Shown: positions 40,593 through 49,021 of the stretch, piece after piece
Layout of the letters: each line of letters starts with the position of its first letter
Numbering within the stretch: position 1 is the first letter of the stretch
DNA from: a gamma proteobacterium NOR5-3
GTDB lineage: Bacteria; Pseudomonadota; Gammaproteobacteria; Pseudomonadales; Halieaceae
Direction of reading: 5' to 3'
DNA length: 64,000 nt
Assembly (NCBI GenBank): GCA_000158155.1
Contig: DS999407.1
Location: 443,087 to 507,086, forward strand
Position numbers and translations under genes: made by a program
Notes under the pieces: generated by a model
What the model was told of the DNA's origin: nothing
What the model saw: only the letters and a program-made list of their open reading frames with translations
Database searches by the model: none

Positions 40593-42331
40593 ACGTCTAT
40601 AACATCACCGTCGCCATCAGCGTCATTGCCTTTATTGCTATAGGGAGTTACAGCGGGCGACGGGTTAAGTCTATCGACGACTATTTTGTGGCGGGGCGCC
40701 GCGCACCCACCTTCCTTATCCTCGGCACACTCGTTGCCAGCGTATTTAGCACTTCCATATTCCTGGGTGAGGCAGGGTTTACCTACGACGGCCAGTTAGG
40801 CCCCTACTTATTGCTACCGGGCATTGCGGTGACAGGCTATGTCTACGGTGCATTGTTTTTTGGGACTTTCATTCGCCGCAGTCGCGCACCTACCGTAGCG
40901 GACTACTTCGGCAGGCGCTTTGATAGCCATCGCGTTCAACAGGCAGCCGGCGTGACGATCATTCTGGGGCTTGGCGGATACCTGCTGGTGGTGACCCAGG
41001 GTGCGGCGATTCTCATTTCAGATCTCACCGACCTCAGCTACCCCATGGCGATTCTCTGCGCGTGGCTCAGCTACAGCGTGTTTACACTTTACGCCGGATC
41101 CCGGGGGGTCATCATCACTGACACCCTGATGTTCCTGCTCTTCAGTGGAGCAACCATCGTATTCGTCATCTATCTTCTTGATGGCTTCGGTGGTGTGAGC
41201 GTTGCCATCGAAGAACTTTCCCGGCAAAGCTACAAACCGGATATCACCGCCTGGCACGGGATCATTGGCGAGGGCACCGACTGGCCCACCGCGCTGGATT
41301 TTCTTACCTGGCTCGTCATTGTGGACCTGTCCTGGAGCCTTGTGTATGCCGTTAGTCCCTGGCAATCCAGTCGCCACCTTATGGCGAAAAACGAACACGT
41401 TGTTTTGCGAGCCGCGATTTATGCCTGCATGGCAGTCATTTTTATGCAGATCCTTATTTATGGCGCCGGGGGACTGATCAATCTGGCCAAGTCCGATATC
41501 GAACCGTCAGAAACCGTAATGCTCTGGGCCGCCAAAAATCTGGTGCCGGAGTTTTTAGGTGCCATACTCATTGCAGGCATCGTGGCCGCAGCACTATCGT
41601 CAGCATCTACCTTTCTCTCCCTGGTGGGTTTTAGCGTCAGCAACGACCTGGCAAGTCATCGGGGTCCACTAAAGCTGGGTACCACACGACTCTTGATGAG
41701 CGCCGTCGCTCTCATCGTTTTAGGCTTGAGTATGTTCGTACCGGCCAACGTGTTCTGGATCATGCTGTTCATCGGCACGGTATTCGCGTCGTCTTGGGGT
41801 GCCGTGGGCCTGATGAGTATCTGGAGTACGCGGATTACCGCCGATGGCGCTTTCTGGGGACTCATTGTGGGATTACTGGGTAATGTGATTCCCGCTGGCC
41901 TCGACTATCTCGGATTTATCAGCCTACCGAGTTATCTAAACCCTGCCCTGCTTGGCAGTGCCGCCAGCGTGCTGGTGATTTTATTCATCGCCAGCCGGCA
42001 AGTCCCCAGCGACAAGGAGCGGGCTTATCTGGCGCAACTGCATGCCACACCGGTGGCAGACTGCGATCCCGCAATGACCCGCATCACACTCATCGCACCG
42101 GCTCTGCTTATGCTCTATGGCGCGGTGATGCCGTTCCTGTTGCTTCGCTACTACGTGCTGCCCTATCAACGGGGGCGCGGCACTGTTCTGAGCACCGGGG
42201 GTATCAACTGGCATGAAGTCGAAGCCTGGATAGCCTTCGGCCCGGCGCTGCTGTTTATACCCTTGGGCCTCATTGCGGTAATCACCATATCCCGACGTTA
42301 CGCACCGCGTCAGCCAACAGCAATCTCCTGA
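40589..42331 (+). CDS. Sodium:solute symporter family protein
   Basis: A 580-residue inner-membrane transporter with about 13-14 hydrophobic segments. The SSS signature regions are RVKSIDDYFVAGRRAP (about 25-40), VFSTSIFLGEAGFTYDGQLG (about 51-70) and the conserved SAVALIV/SSASTFLSLVGFSVSNDL stretch (key residues SSASTFLSL, about 340). Members import sugars, amino acids, choline-like compounds or carboxylates with Na+. It is translationally coupled to paralog 3 (ATGA overlap), so it likely takes up that enzyme's substrate. The end overlaps a convergent MFS gene by 22 bases. Confidence 0.92.
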   Translation: MNVYNITVAISVIAFIAIGSYSGRRVKSIDDYFVAGRRAPTFLILGTLVASVFSTSIFLGEAGFTYDGQLGPYLLLPGIAVTGYVYGALFFGTFIRRSRAPTVADYFGRRFDSHRVQQAAGVTIILGLGGYLLVVTQGAAILISDLTDLSYPMAILCAWLSYSVFTLYAGSRGVIITDTLMFLLFSGATIVFVIYLLDGFGGVSVAIEELSRQSYKPDITAWHGIIGEGTDWPTALDFLTWLVIVDLSWSLVYAVSPWQSSRHLMAKNEHVVLRAAIYACMAVIFMQILIYGAGGLINLAKSDIEPSETVMLWAAKNLVPEFLGAILIAGIVAAALSSASTFLSLVGFSVSNDLASHRGPLKLGTTRLLMSAVALIVLGLSMFVPANVFWIMLFIGTVFASSWGAVGLMSIWSTRITADGAFWGLIVGLLGNVIPAGLDYLGFISLPSYLNPALLGSAASVLVILFIASRQVPSDKERAYLAQLHATPVADCDPAMTRITLIAPALLMLYGAVMPFLLLRYYVLPYQRGRGTVLSTGGINWHEVEAWIAFGPALLFIPLGLIAVITISRRYAPRQPTAIS

Positions 42332-43530
42332 GTGTGCGCTGCGCGCCGCAGTCGAGCATAGGCAAAACCGTATACCCCAAAAGCTGCCATGGAAGCGCAG
42401 CCGCAAAGCCTAAAAACACCACTGTAGCCTGCCCCATATCCCAGCAGGGATGCCGCCATATTAGGCCCCACAATTTGCCCTAAACCCTGGGCAGCGGGTA
42501 TTAAGGATGCATAACGGCCGGTGTTATCCAGATTGGCCACTGACCCCATCTGATACACATCCACGAAGATCCAGAGAAAGTTGAATGCATAGAGACTTAG
42601 CAAAAATCGTGGCGGATCAATTCCGGACACCAGCATGATTGCCGTTGCCGAGTGCAGGATCAGTGTCAACAGCAAGGGTCGCGCAAGACCCCAGCGATCA
42701 CTGATAAATGTGGCAAACAAACACCCGGCCACCGAAAAAAACGACACCCAGATCAACACCTGGGACACCCAGGATGCATCCAGCGCCGCGTCCACGGTGG
42801 CCAACGCAATGTAAGTCCAGTACGCGCCGATATTGATGTAGGTTAAGGCCATGGCGAGTAAGAACAGCCAGGGCGTCGATGAAGGCACTCCTTGGGCCAA
42901 CAATGTGCTCAGCGCAGGATCTTTTGGTCGATGCACCACAGACGCGGGACGTTCGGGAAGCCAAACAAGAAAAAACAGTATGGGCACATAGGACAAGGCA
43001 AACAGACCGTATACCTGGACCATAGAAAGCTTTGGCAACAATGCCATCTCACCCGCCTGTACAAAGGCGAAAGAAAACAGCAGGTAATTAAATGCCCGTG
43101 CCGGGTTTAGTCGTGCGCCAAGGGTCGCCACGGCTACGCCGGTGACCACACCGCTTGCTGTGCCTGCGGCAAAACGAAGTGTGAGCGTGTATGCGTAGGA
43201 CTCAACCATGGCACAAAGAACGTTCGCCACAATGGCCGCGATAACCGCAAAAACCACCAGCACTCGCCGATTCATGCGCGCCACCAGAAGAGCAGCGATG
43301 ACCGCACCCAATGACAAGCCTCCCAGGTCCGCGCCCGCAACACGGCCCACCTGTACTTCAGAGAAACCCAGCAGGGTAGACCAGGCGGAACTGATCACCG
43401 GAACACCGGCAAGAACGCTGTATCCCACGATGGACATGTATAAACCCATGGCAAGAGAAGCCGGAGTATCAAAGACTGTTTTTACACTATTGTCCGACAA
43501 CACTTCACCCTGCCCTGCTGCGGTGATCAT
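42310..43530 (-). CDS. MFS transporter
   Basis: About 406 residues with twelve hydrophobic segments. I chose ATG 43530 (MITAAGQGEV); an upstream start at 43608 would add a basic, non-hydrophobic extension. The A-loop VARMNRRVLVVFAVI (about 98-112) and the mirrored FISDRWGLARPLLLT (about 282-296) are typical MFS cytosolic loops. The sequence resembles YbfB/other sugar- or acid-type MFS proteins but I cannot name a substrate. It is 90 bases downstream of paralog 4 on the same strand and could be cotranscribed with it, as uptake or efflux partner. Confidence 0.87.
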   Translation of the reverse strand: MITAAGQGEVLSDNSVKTVFDTPASLAMGLYMSIVGYSVLAGVPVISSAWSTLLGFSEVQVGRVAGADLGGLSLGAVIAALLVARMNRRVLVVFAVIAAIVANVLCAMVESYAYTLTLRFAAGTASGVVTGVAVATLGARLNPARAFNYLLFSFAFVQAGEMALLPKLSMVQVYGLFALSYVPILFFLVWLPERPASVVHRPKDPALSTLLAQGVPSSTPWLFLLAMALTYINIGAYWTYIALATVDAALDASWVSQVLIWVSFFSVAGCLFATFISDRWGLARPLLLTLILHSATAIMLVSGIDPPRFLLSLYAFNFLWIFVDVYQMGSVANLDNTGRYASLIPAAQGLGQIVGPNMAASLLGYGAGYSGVFRLCGCASMAAFGVYGFAYARLRRAAHTQEIAVG

Positions 43531-43620
43531 ACTGACCCTGCCATGACGGCCGCAGGGCTTTGAATTCCGCCGAAGATCGACGCTTGCCACCACGAGCCTT
43601 TCCCACATGCGGACACGGGA

Positions 43621-45207
43621 TTATCGATCCCGGAGAATACGCTTCGCCGCATTATGCCCAGGAGCACCCGTCACACCGCCTCCGGGGTGTGATCCGGAGC
43701 CGCAGAGGTAGAGCCCCGGCACCGGGGTGGCATATTGCGCTGCCTGCGGGTGAGGGCGCATGGAAAAGAGCTGGTCGGGTTCCAGGCGGCCATGGCAGAT
43801 ATCGCCGCGAGTCATACCCAGCATGCGCTCAAGGTCCAGGGGCGTTAAACACTGGTTCGTCACCAGGATGTCAGGGAGATTGGGAATAAAACGCGTGACA
43901 TGATCAAGAATGTTTTGGATAACGCTGGGCTTTTGCTCATCCCAGGACGCACCGTCGGCCAGATCATAGGGCATGTACTTACACAGTAGACTCATCACGT
44001 GATGCCCCGGCTGATCAGTCAGCTCGTGATCTATAGTGCTTGGAATAATGGCCTCAATGATCGGCGGCTGCGCAGGAATACCTGCCCGGGCACTCTGGTA
44101 GGCCTGGTTCAGATGTTCGGCGCTTTCGATAAACGTGATGCTGCTGCGATGCTGGGCGCCTATGTCTGCCCCCGGGATCGCAGCAAACTCCGGCAGGCCT
44201 GATAACGCCAGGTTGATTCGCAGGGACGCCGACTCCTGCCTGAAGGCGCGAATGTCCCGCGCGAAGTCCTGGGGAAGGTGCTCTTCTCCCAGAAGCTTTA
44301 AAAAGGTTCGGTTCGGGTCAGTATTGGCGGCAACCACCGGAGCATGGAGCAGCTCTCCGCTCTCAAGACGAACGCCCGTCACTTTGCCACCGGCAAGCTC
44401 AATCTTCTCTACCGCGGCTTCGGTACGAATCTCTACGCCGTGGGCCTCGGCCGAGGCTGCCATAGCCTGCGTGATAGCCCCCATACCGCCTTTAACGATA
44501 CCCCAGGCGCCTTTGCGGCCGGCAATCTCACCCACCGCATGATGGAGCATGGCGAGGCTCGCACCGGGCTGTGTTAATGGCGCAAAGTTGGCGGGCATAA
44601 TGTGAGCGGCCACCATCGCCTTAATCTTGGGGCTTTCGAACCAACGCTCGATAATGGACTCAGGCGCACCGATAAAAAACTGCATCAGGCGCCAACGCGC
44701 CTCCTCGTCCAGACGGTACACATCCATGCCCAGGCGCAGGCTTGCAAGAATATCGCCCATGCCATCCATAGCGAGCTTGGGCGGCTCCCGCAGCCACTGC
44801 TTGGCCAGCAGGCCCCCTACCTGATCGACCGTTTCTTCAAAGGCAAGATAGGCGTCGTAGTCCACGTCCGAATATTTGGCGAACTGCGCCCGATCATGCG
44901 CATCATCACCATTCAGAAGCAGGTAATCGCCGCGGGTATCCAGATACAGTGAGTTCTCAAGAAGAATCGGCGCGTAACCATAGCGTTCGAGCTCCAGATC
45001 ACGAACCACTTCCGGGCGTAAGAGACTCACCACGTAGGAGGCAATGGAGTTGCGATAGCCCGGATGAAACTCCTCGGTAACGGCAGCGCCCCCGACGATG
45101 TGCCGACGCTCCAACACACACACGCGCATGCCGCCCCGGGCCAGATAATTGGCAGTGGTTAATCCGTTGTGTCCCGCGCCGATAACAATCGCGTCAAAGT
45201 GGCTCAA
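43621..45207 (-). CDS. Phytoene-desaturase-like FAD oxidoreductase (COG1233), paralog 4
   Basis: A 528-residue flavoprotein. TTG start (complement of 45205-45207) with GAGGAAG upstream. FAD fold: VIGAGHNGLTTANYLARGG, then LERRHIVGGAAVTEEFHPG, followed by YRNSIASYVVSLLRPEVV, which closely matches the same stretch in paralog 3. The central VKGGMGAITQAMAASAEAHG (about 244-263) and the C-terminal GLYLCGSGSHPGGGVTGAPG with HNAAKRIL complete the family. It diverges from the aminotransferase gene, 179 bases away, and precedes an MFS gene. The TTG start limits translation, as in paralog 1. Confidence 0.91.
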   Translation of the reverse strand: MSHFDAIVIGAGHNGLTTANYLARGGMRVCVLERRHIVGGAAVTEEFHPGYRNSIASYVVSLLRPEVVRDLELERYGYAPILLENSLYLDTRGDYLLLNGDDAHDRAQFAKYSDVDYDAYLAFEETVDQVGGLLAKQWLREPPKLAMDGMGDILASLRLGMDVYRLDEEARWRLMQFFIGAPESIIERWFESPKIKAMVAAHIMPANFAPLTQPGASLAMLHHAVGEIAGRKGAWGIVKGGMGAITQAMAASAEAHGVEIRTEAAVEKIELAGGKVTGVRLESGELLHAPVVAANTDPNRTFLKLLGEEHLPQDFARDIRAFRQESASLRINLALSGLPEFAAIPGADIGAQHRSSITFIESAEHLNQAYQSARAGIPAQPPIIEAIIPSTIDHELTDQPGHHVMSLLCKYMPYDLADGASWDEQKPSVIQNILDHVTRFIPNLPDILVTNQCLTPLDLERMLGMTRGDICHGRLEPDQLFSMRPHPQAAQYATPVPGLYLCGSGSHPGGGVTGAPGHNAAKRILRDR

Positions 45208-45271
45208 GCGGTCTTCCTCAGCTATGCTCAGCTTAGATCCTAGCGTATCCCCCCGAAGGGTGATTTCACTC

Positions 45272-45279
45272 CCTATACG
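45272..45279 (-). promoter_or_regulatory. CGTATAGG motif, copy 4 (complement)
   Basis: CCTATACG on the plus strand, in the context CTCCCTATACGGAAAG, stands between the divergent paralog 4 and aminotransferase genes. Its complement CCGTATAGGG is ten bases identical to copy 3 upstream of the PuuB-like gene. Confidence 0.4.
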
Positions 45280-45386
45280 GAAAGAAGATAGTAAACAAAG
45301 ACCGTGGAGAATGCGTCAGCCTTAATGACGTGGTCTGCACTTTTAGAAATCCGCCAGACGGGGCAGCCTGGCGTTGGAGTTTCCTT

Positions 45387-46751
45387 ATGACAAGCATCGA
45401 ACAACCCCTGAATCACTCAGCATCCGGCCTTACCGATACGATCACTCCCGCGGGACTTGATGCACACTGGATGGCCTATTCGGGCAATCGTCAGTTTAAA
45501 AAAGATCCAAGGATCATTGTGGGTGCCGATGGCATCTACTATATCGATGACAAAGGTCGCCGGATTATGGATGGGCTGTCGGGCTTGTGGACCTGTGGCC
45601 TGGGACACAACCGCCCGGAGATTGCCGATGCGGTGAACCAACAGCTGCGCACCCTGGATTACTCGCCGGCCTTTCAGTTCGCCCAGCCCAAATCCTTTCA
45701 ACTGGCCGAACGCGTTCGAAACCTTATGCCTGAAGACTTGGACTATGTCTTCTTCACCGGATCCGGCTCGGAGTCTGCAGATACCTCCTTGAAGATGGCA
45801 CGGGCTTACTGGCGTCTGAAGGGCCAGCCCAGCAAGACGCGACTCATTGGTCGCATCAAGGGCTATCACGGCGTTAACTTCGGCGGTATTTCCGTCGGCG
45901 GAATTGCCGCCAATCGCAAGATGTTTGGCCAGGGCATAGAAGCCGACCACCTATCTCATACGATGATTCCAGAGAATCAGTACCAGCGGGGAATGCCGGC
46001 ACACGGCGCCCATCTTGCCGATCAGCTTCTGGAAATGATTGCACTGCACGATGCCAGCAATATTGCCGCGGTCATCGTAGAGCCTATGGCCGGATCCGCC
46101 GGGGTCCTGCCGCCGCCCGTGGGTTACCTGAAGCGTTTGAGAGAGATTTGCACCCAGCACAACATACTGCTGATTTTTGATGAAGTAATTACCGCCTTCG
46201 GCCGGTGTGGAGCCATGACCGGTGCCGATGCGTACGGCGTAGTGCCGGACATATTGAATACGGCCAAACAAATCACCAACGGTGCCATTCCCATGGGCGC
46301 GGTGATTGCCCGCAAAGAGATCTATGACACTTTCATGGAGCAGGACTCTCCAGAGCATTTACTGGAGTTTTTCCACGGCTATACCTACTCAGCACACCCG
46401 GTGGCCTGTGCCGCGGCACTCGCGACACTGGATGTTCTGGAGCAAGAACAACTACCCCAGCGCGTGGCAGAAAAAGCCCCATTGTTGGAAGAAGCCATTC
46501 ATGCATTACACGGCGCGCCGACCATCACCGACATACGCAACTACGGTTTTGCTGCAGCAATCACGCTTGCCCCTAAAAATGGCGATCCAACGCTGCGACC
46601 GTTCGAGGTGGGTATGCGTATGTGGGAAAAAGGCTTTTATGTTCGCTACGGCGGCGACACGATTCAGCTTGGCCTACCCTTTGTGATCAAGGATCAGGAA
46701 ATCGAGCAATTGTGTACAGCTCTGGGAGATGCGGTTCGAGAAACAGCGTGA
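45387..46751 (+). CDS. Class III aminotransferase (omega-amino acid:pyruvate type)
   Basis: A 454-residue PLP enzyme. ATG 45387 has GGAG upstream; a longer start at 45330 would lack it. Features: substrate-side MDGLSGLWTCGLGHNRPEI (about 54-72), the cofactor loop FTGSGSESADTSLKMAR (about 116-132), IFDEVITAFGRCGAM (about 261-275) with the PLP-ring Asp, and the Schiff-base lysine in NTAKQITNGAIPMGAV (Lys about 294). The family moves amino groups from omega-amino acids, putrescine or similar amines to pyruvate. In this island it could remove amines left by the flavoproteins. It converges with the glycosylase gene. Confidence 0.94.
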   Translation: MTSIEQPLNHSASGLTDTITPAGLDAHWMAYSGNRQFKKDPRIIVGADGIYYIDDKGRRIMDGLSGLWTCGLGHNRPEIADAVNQQLRTLDYSPAFQFAQPKSFQLAERVRNLMPEDLDYVFFTGSGSESADTSLKMARAYWRLKGQPSKTRLIGRIKGYHGVNFGGISVGGIAANRKMFGQGIEADHLSHTMIPENQYQRGMPAHGAHLADQLLEMIALHDASNIAAVIVEPMAGSAGVLPPPVGYLKRLREICTQHNILLIFDEVITAFGRCGAMTGADAYGVVPDILNTAKQITNGAIPMGAVIARKEIYDTFMEQDSPEHLLEFFHGYTYSAHPVACAAALATLDVLEQEQLPQRVAEKAPLLEEAIHALHGAPTITDIRNYGFAAAITLAPKNGDPTLRPFEVGMRMWEKGFYVRYGGDTIQLGLPFVIKDQEIEQLCTALGDAVRETA

Positions 46752-46805
46752 GTTAGCGCGCAATACCCAAGTGATTATGTCGGTAGGTAAATGACAGGAT
46801 GCGAC

Positions 46806-47465
46806 TCAGTTCGGACAGGGAGCGTCCAGATTGATCTCGCAGTGTGTTAAAAAAATCTTGAGTCGCCTGCAGAGACTTTTTGCTGGTGGTCCCGCCATGG
46901 ATAACACCGCGGTTGCGCAAAAACCCCTCAACATCAGGGTCAGCAAAAAGCTATCCACGCCAAGAGCGCGCAACGCGTAGGGGCCCGTGTTACCTCCTAA
47001 GCGGCTGCCCTGTTTTTTCAGATACAGCCATAAGCCAATCACATCATCCTCGGGCCAGCTCGCCACAAACTGCCCAAAGCTCATACCATTACAGCGCTCG
47101 GTCTCGGCAATCATAGTGGCGTTTTCCCGAATGGTTTTTACCTTGGTGAAGTTGCGGATAATGCTGGGATCCTTAGCTTTTCGCTCGAGCATGTCATCGG
47201 GCATCATCAGTAGCCGCTCGACATCAAACCCCCAAAAAACCTCTTCAAAGTTATCCCACTTTTGGTTAACCACCCGCCACACAAAACCGGATTGAAAAAC
47301 TTTTCGAGTGAACTCCGCCAAATAACGATCACTGCCGAGCTTGCGCAGTTTCGCTTTGCTTGCAGTCTTTGGTAACAAAGACTCCACAGCGGCGGGACCA
47401 CCCTTGCGCTCGCAGGCGAGCCCATAAATAACCTCGTAACTCAACGGGTGGGTCTGCTTAGCCAT
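46806..47465 (-). CDS. tag: DNA-3-methyladenine glycosylase I family, frameshifted C-terminus
   Basis: As read, 219 residues; ATG 47465 is two bases after the stop of the beta-helix gene. The N-terminal three quarters match Tag-like glycosylases: FTRKVFQSGFVWRVVNQKW (about 52-70), KAKDPSIIRNFTKVKTIREN, GNTGPYALRALGVDSF (about 157-172). After LGVDSFLL the frame breaks. A one-base shift in the region of the A5 run 46945-46949 gives DPDVEGFLRNRGVIHGGTT, then SKKSLQAT and SGRSLSELSRILSFTYRHNH, the normal family ending, with a stop at 46753. So the gene is a recent pseudogene or carries a sequencing error. The enzyme would excise 3-methyladenine; its place downstream of cytochromes is unusual. Confidence 0.85.
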   Translation of the reverse strand: MAKQTHPLSYEVIYGLACERKGGPAAVESLLPKTASKAKLRKLGSDRYLAEFTRKVFQSGFVWRVVNQKWDNFEEVFWGFDVERLLMMPDDMLERKAKDPSIIRNFTKVKTIRENATMIAETERCNGMSFGQFVASWPEDDVIGLWLYLKKQGSRLGGNTGPYALRALGVDSFLLTLMLRGFCATAVLSMAGPPAKSLCRRLKIFLTHCEINLDAPCPN

Positions 47466-47467
47466 AG

Positions 47468-49021
47468 TTAGCGTGTCACCGACAGCATATACTCCGCCAC
47501 CGCCAGGCGTGTCTCTTCATCCAGGTAGTCCTGCTTGGGCATTTCTGGATAGTCTTCGCGCTTCTTCACTGGAGCTGCAATGTACTCGGCAAGGCCATGG
47601 GGGTTTTCCATATACAGCGCCTGAATAATTTTGACCGGAGGGCCAATCATGCGGCCTTCGTAGGTGTGACAACCTGCACAGATACCCAGGTAAGCAATCT
47701 TGCCCCGCTCGCCCGGCTCGATCACCCGAGGCTCAACGGGTGGCATCAGGTAGTTGCCAATGGTTGAGGTGTTGGTGAAGTCACACTCCGCATAATCATC
47801 AATACCCGAATGCACATAGCGGTGGCGGTTAATAATGCAGCTGCCATTACTGGGGCCGATGGCAAAGATGTCGGGATTACCGGTCTTAAAATCCGCGAGC
47901 ATTAGCCCTTTGATCTCGGCGATGGTGTCATAACCGTTGTTGTGCATGGTGTTATTCAAAATCATGAGACGATCAGAGTTGGGATCCGCCTCGGGGTCTA
48001 CCGTCACGTTCGTCAGCTCTGCGGCAGTATTGTGATCTACCGTCATGATACCCACGGTCTTGTTGTTAGTGATGATGTTACCCTCGATCACCACATCGTC
48101 AGCCGCCATGATCATGATGCCGGTTCCGGCGGGAATACCACCTACCGTGGAGCCTGGGGCACCGAAATTGGGCGTGTTGTTATCGGATATCCAGTTGTTG
48201 CGAATGATGACATCATAGGTCGTCTTGATAGGCAGACCCGGAGTGATAAAAGCGAGAACGCCACCGGTATTGTTGTAAACAAAATTGCTTTCGACGATGG
48301 CATGACGGCTGTTCTCAATCTCGATACCCGCAACGCTGTCAAAAACCTCGTTGTAAGCGACGTGGATATTGTCACTCATACCCACATAGATCGCGGCGTC
48401 TTCAATGCCGGACACGACGTTGTGCTCCACCACGCCGTTGGTACCAAGCTGTGGAAAGATGCCGTAAACGCCGGTATCAACAATGATGTTGTCGCGAATC
48501 TCAAAGTTGTTACCCGCCTGACTCATGATCGCATTGCCTTTGTACCGGGTGATCAAAAAGCCTTCTACGACAATGTTGTTGCCCGAGAACAAAATCGCAT
48601 CATTGAGTTTGCCCTCGCCATCCATAGTGGCACGCTCGGACCCCTGAACAATACCGATCAGGCGAATACCATCTTTGTCGATGTAGACCGTCTCGCTGTA
48701 GGTGCCGGGCATGACATGGATAGTGGTGCCGGGTTCTGCTGCAATCACCGCCTCCTGTATGGACTCGCCATCTTTTACCGTGACCACCACATCGGTCATG
48801 GGCGGGCCTGCCACAAACTTGCTGCTGCCCGTCACGCTGTATTCCTTGGCCGCCGCTACGTCGGCTTCGCTGGCCGTGCCCGTGGTACTGCCGCCGTAGG
48901 AGGCCCCGCCGCTGGCGCTGGTAACGACAGGTGCAGATCCGCCGGTTTTTTTGCCCAACTGCTGTCCCGCCGCAAAAGCGACGATAACCAGTACTACGGC
49001 CAGAATTCTTCCCATACTCAT
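47468..49021 (-). CDS. Parallel beta-helix protein fused to cytochrome c
   Basis: A 517-residue exported protein. An N-terminal anchor (GRILAVVLVIVAFAAGQQLG) leads into a Gly/Ser/Thr linker (about 30-58). Residues about 80-390 form a right-handed beta-helix of NosD/pectate-lyase style: repeated coils such as NNIVVEGFLITRYKGNAI, NFEIRDNIIVDTGVYGIF, NGVVEHNVVSGIEDAAIYV. Two cysteines (SCIINRH, YAECDF) follow. The last 85 residues are a monohaem cytochrome c with GICAGCHTYEG (CAGCH about 449) and the Met ligand region PEMPKQDYL. It overlaps the di-haem peroxidase gene by four bases and is third in an operon with two cytochromes. A beta-helix carrying a haem is uncommon; function is unknown. Confidence 0.9.
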   Translation of the reverse strand: MSMGRILAVVLVIVAFAAGQQLGKKTGGSAPVVTSASGGASYGGSTTGTASEADVAAAKEYSVTGSSKFVAGPPMTDVVVTVKDGESIQEAVIAAEPGTTIHVMPGTYSETVYIDKDGIRLIGIVQGSERATMDGEGKLNDAILFSGNNIVVEGFLITRYKGNAIMSQAGNNFEIRDNIIVDTGVYGIFPQLGTNGVVEHNVVSGIEDAAIYVGMSDNIHVAYNEVFDSVAGIEIENSRHAIVESNFVYNNTGGVLAFITPGLPIKTTYDVIIRNNWISDNNTPNFGAPGSTVGGIPAGTGIMIMAADDVVIEGNIITNNKTVGIMTVDHNTAAELTNVTVDPEADPNSDRLMILNNTMHNNGYDTIAEIKGLMLADFKTGNPDIFAIGPSNGSCIINRHRYVHSGIDDYAECDFTNTSTIGNYLMPPVEPRVIEPGERGKIAYLGICAGCHTYEGRMIGPPVKIIQALYMENPHGLAEYIAAPVKKREDYPEMPKQDYLDEETRLAVAEYMLSVTR

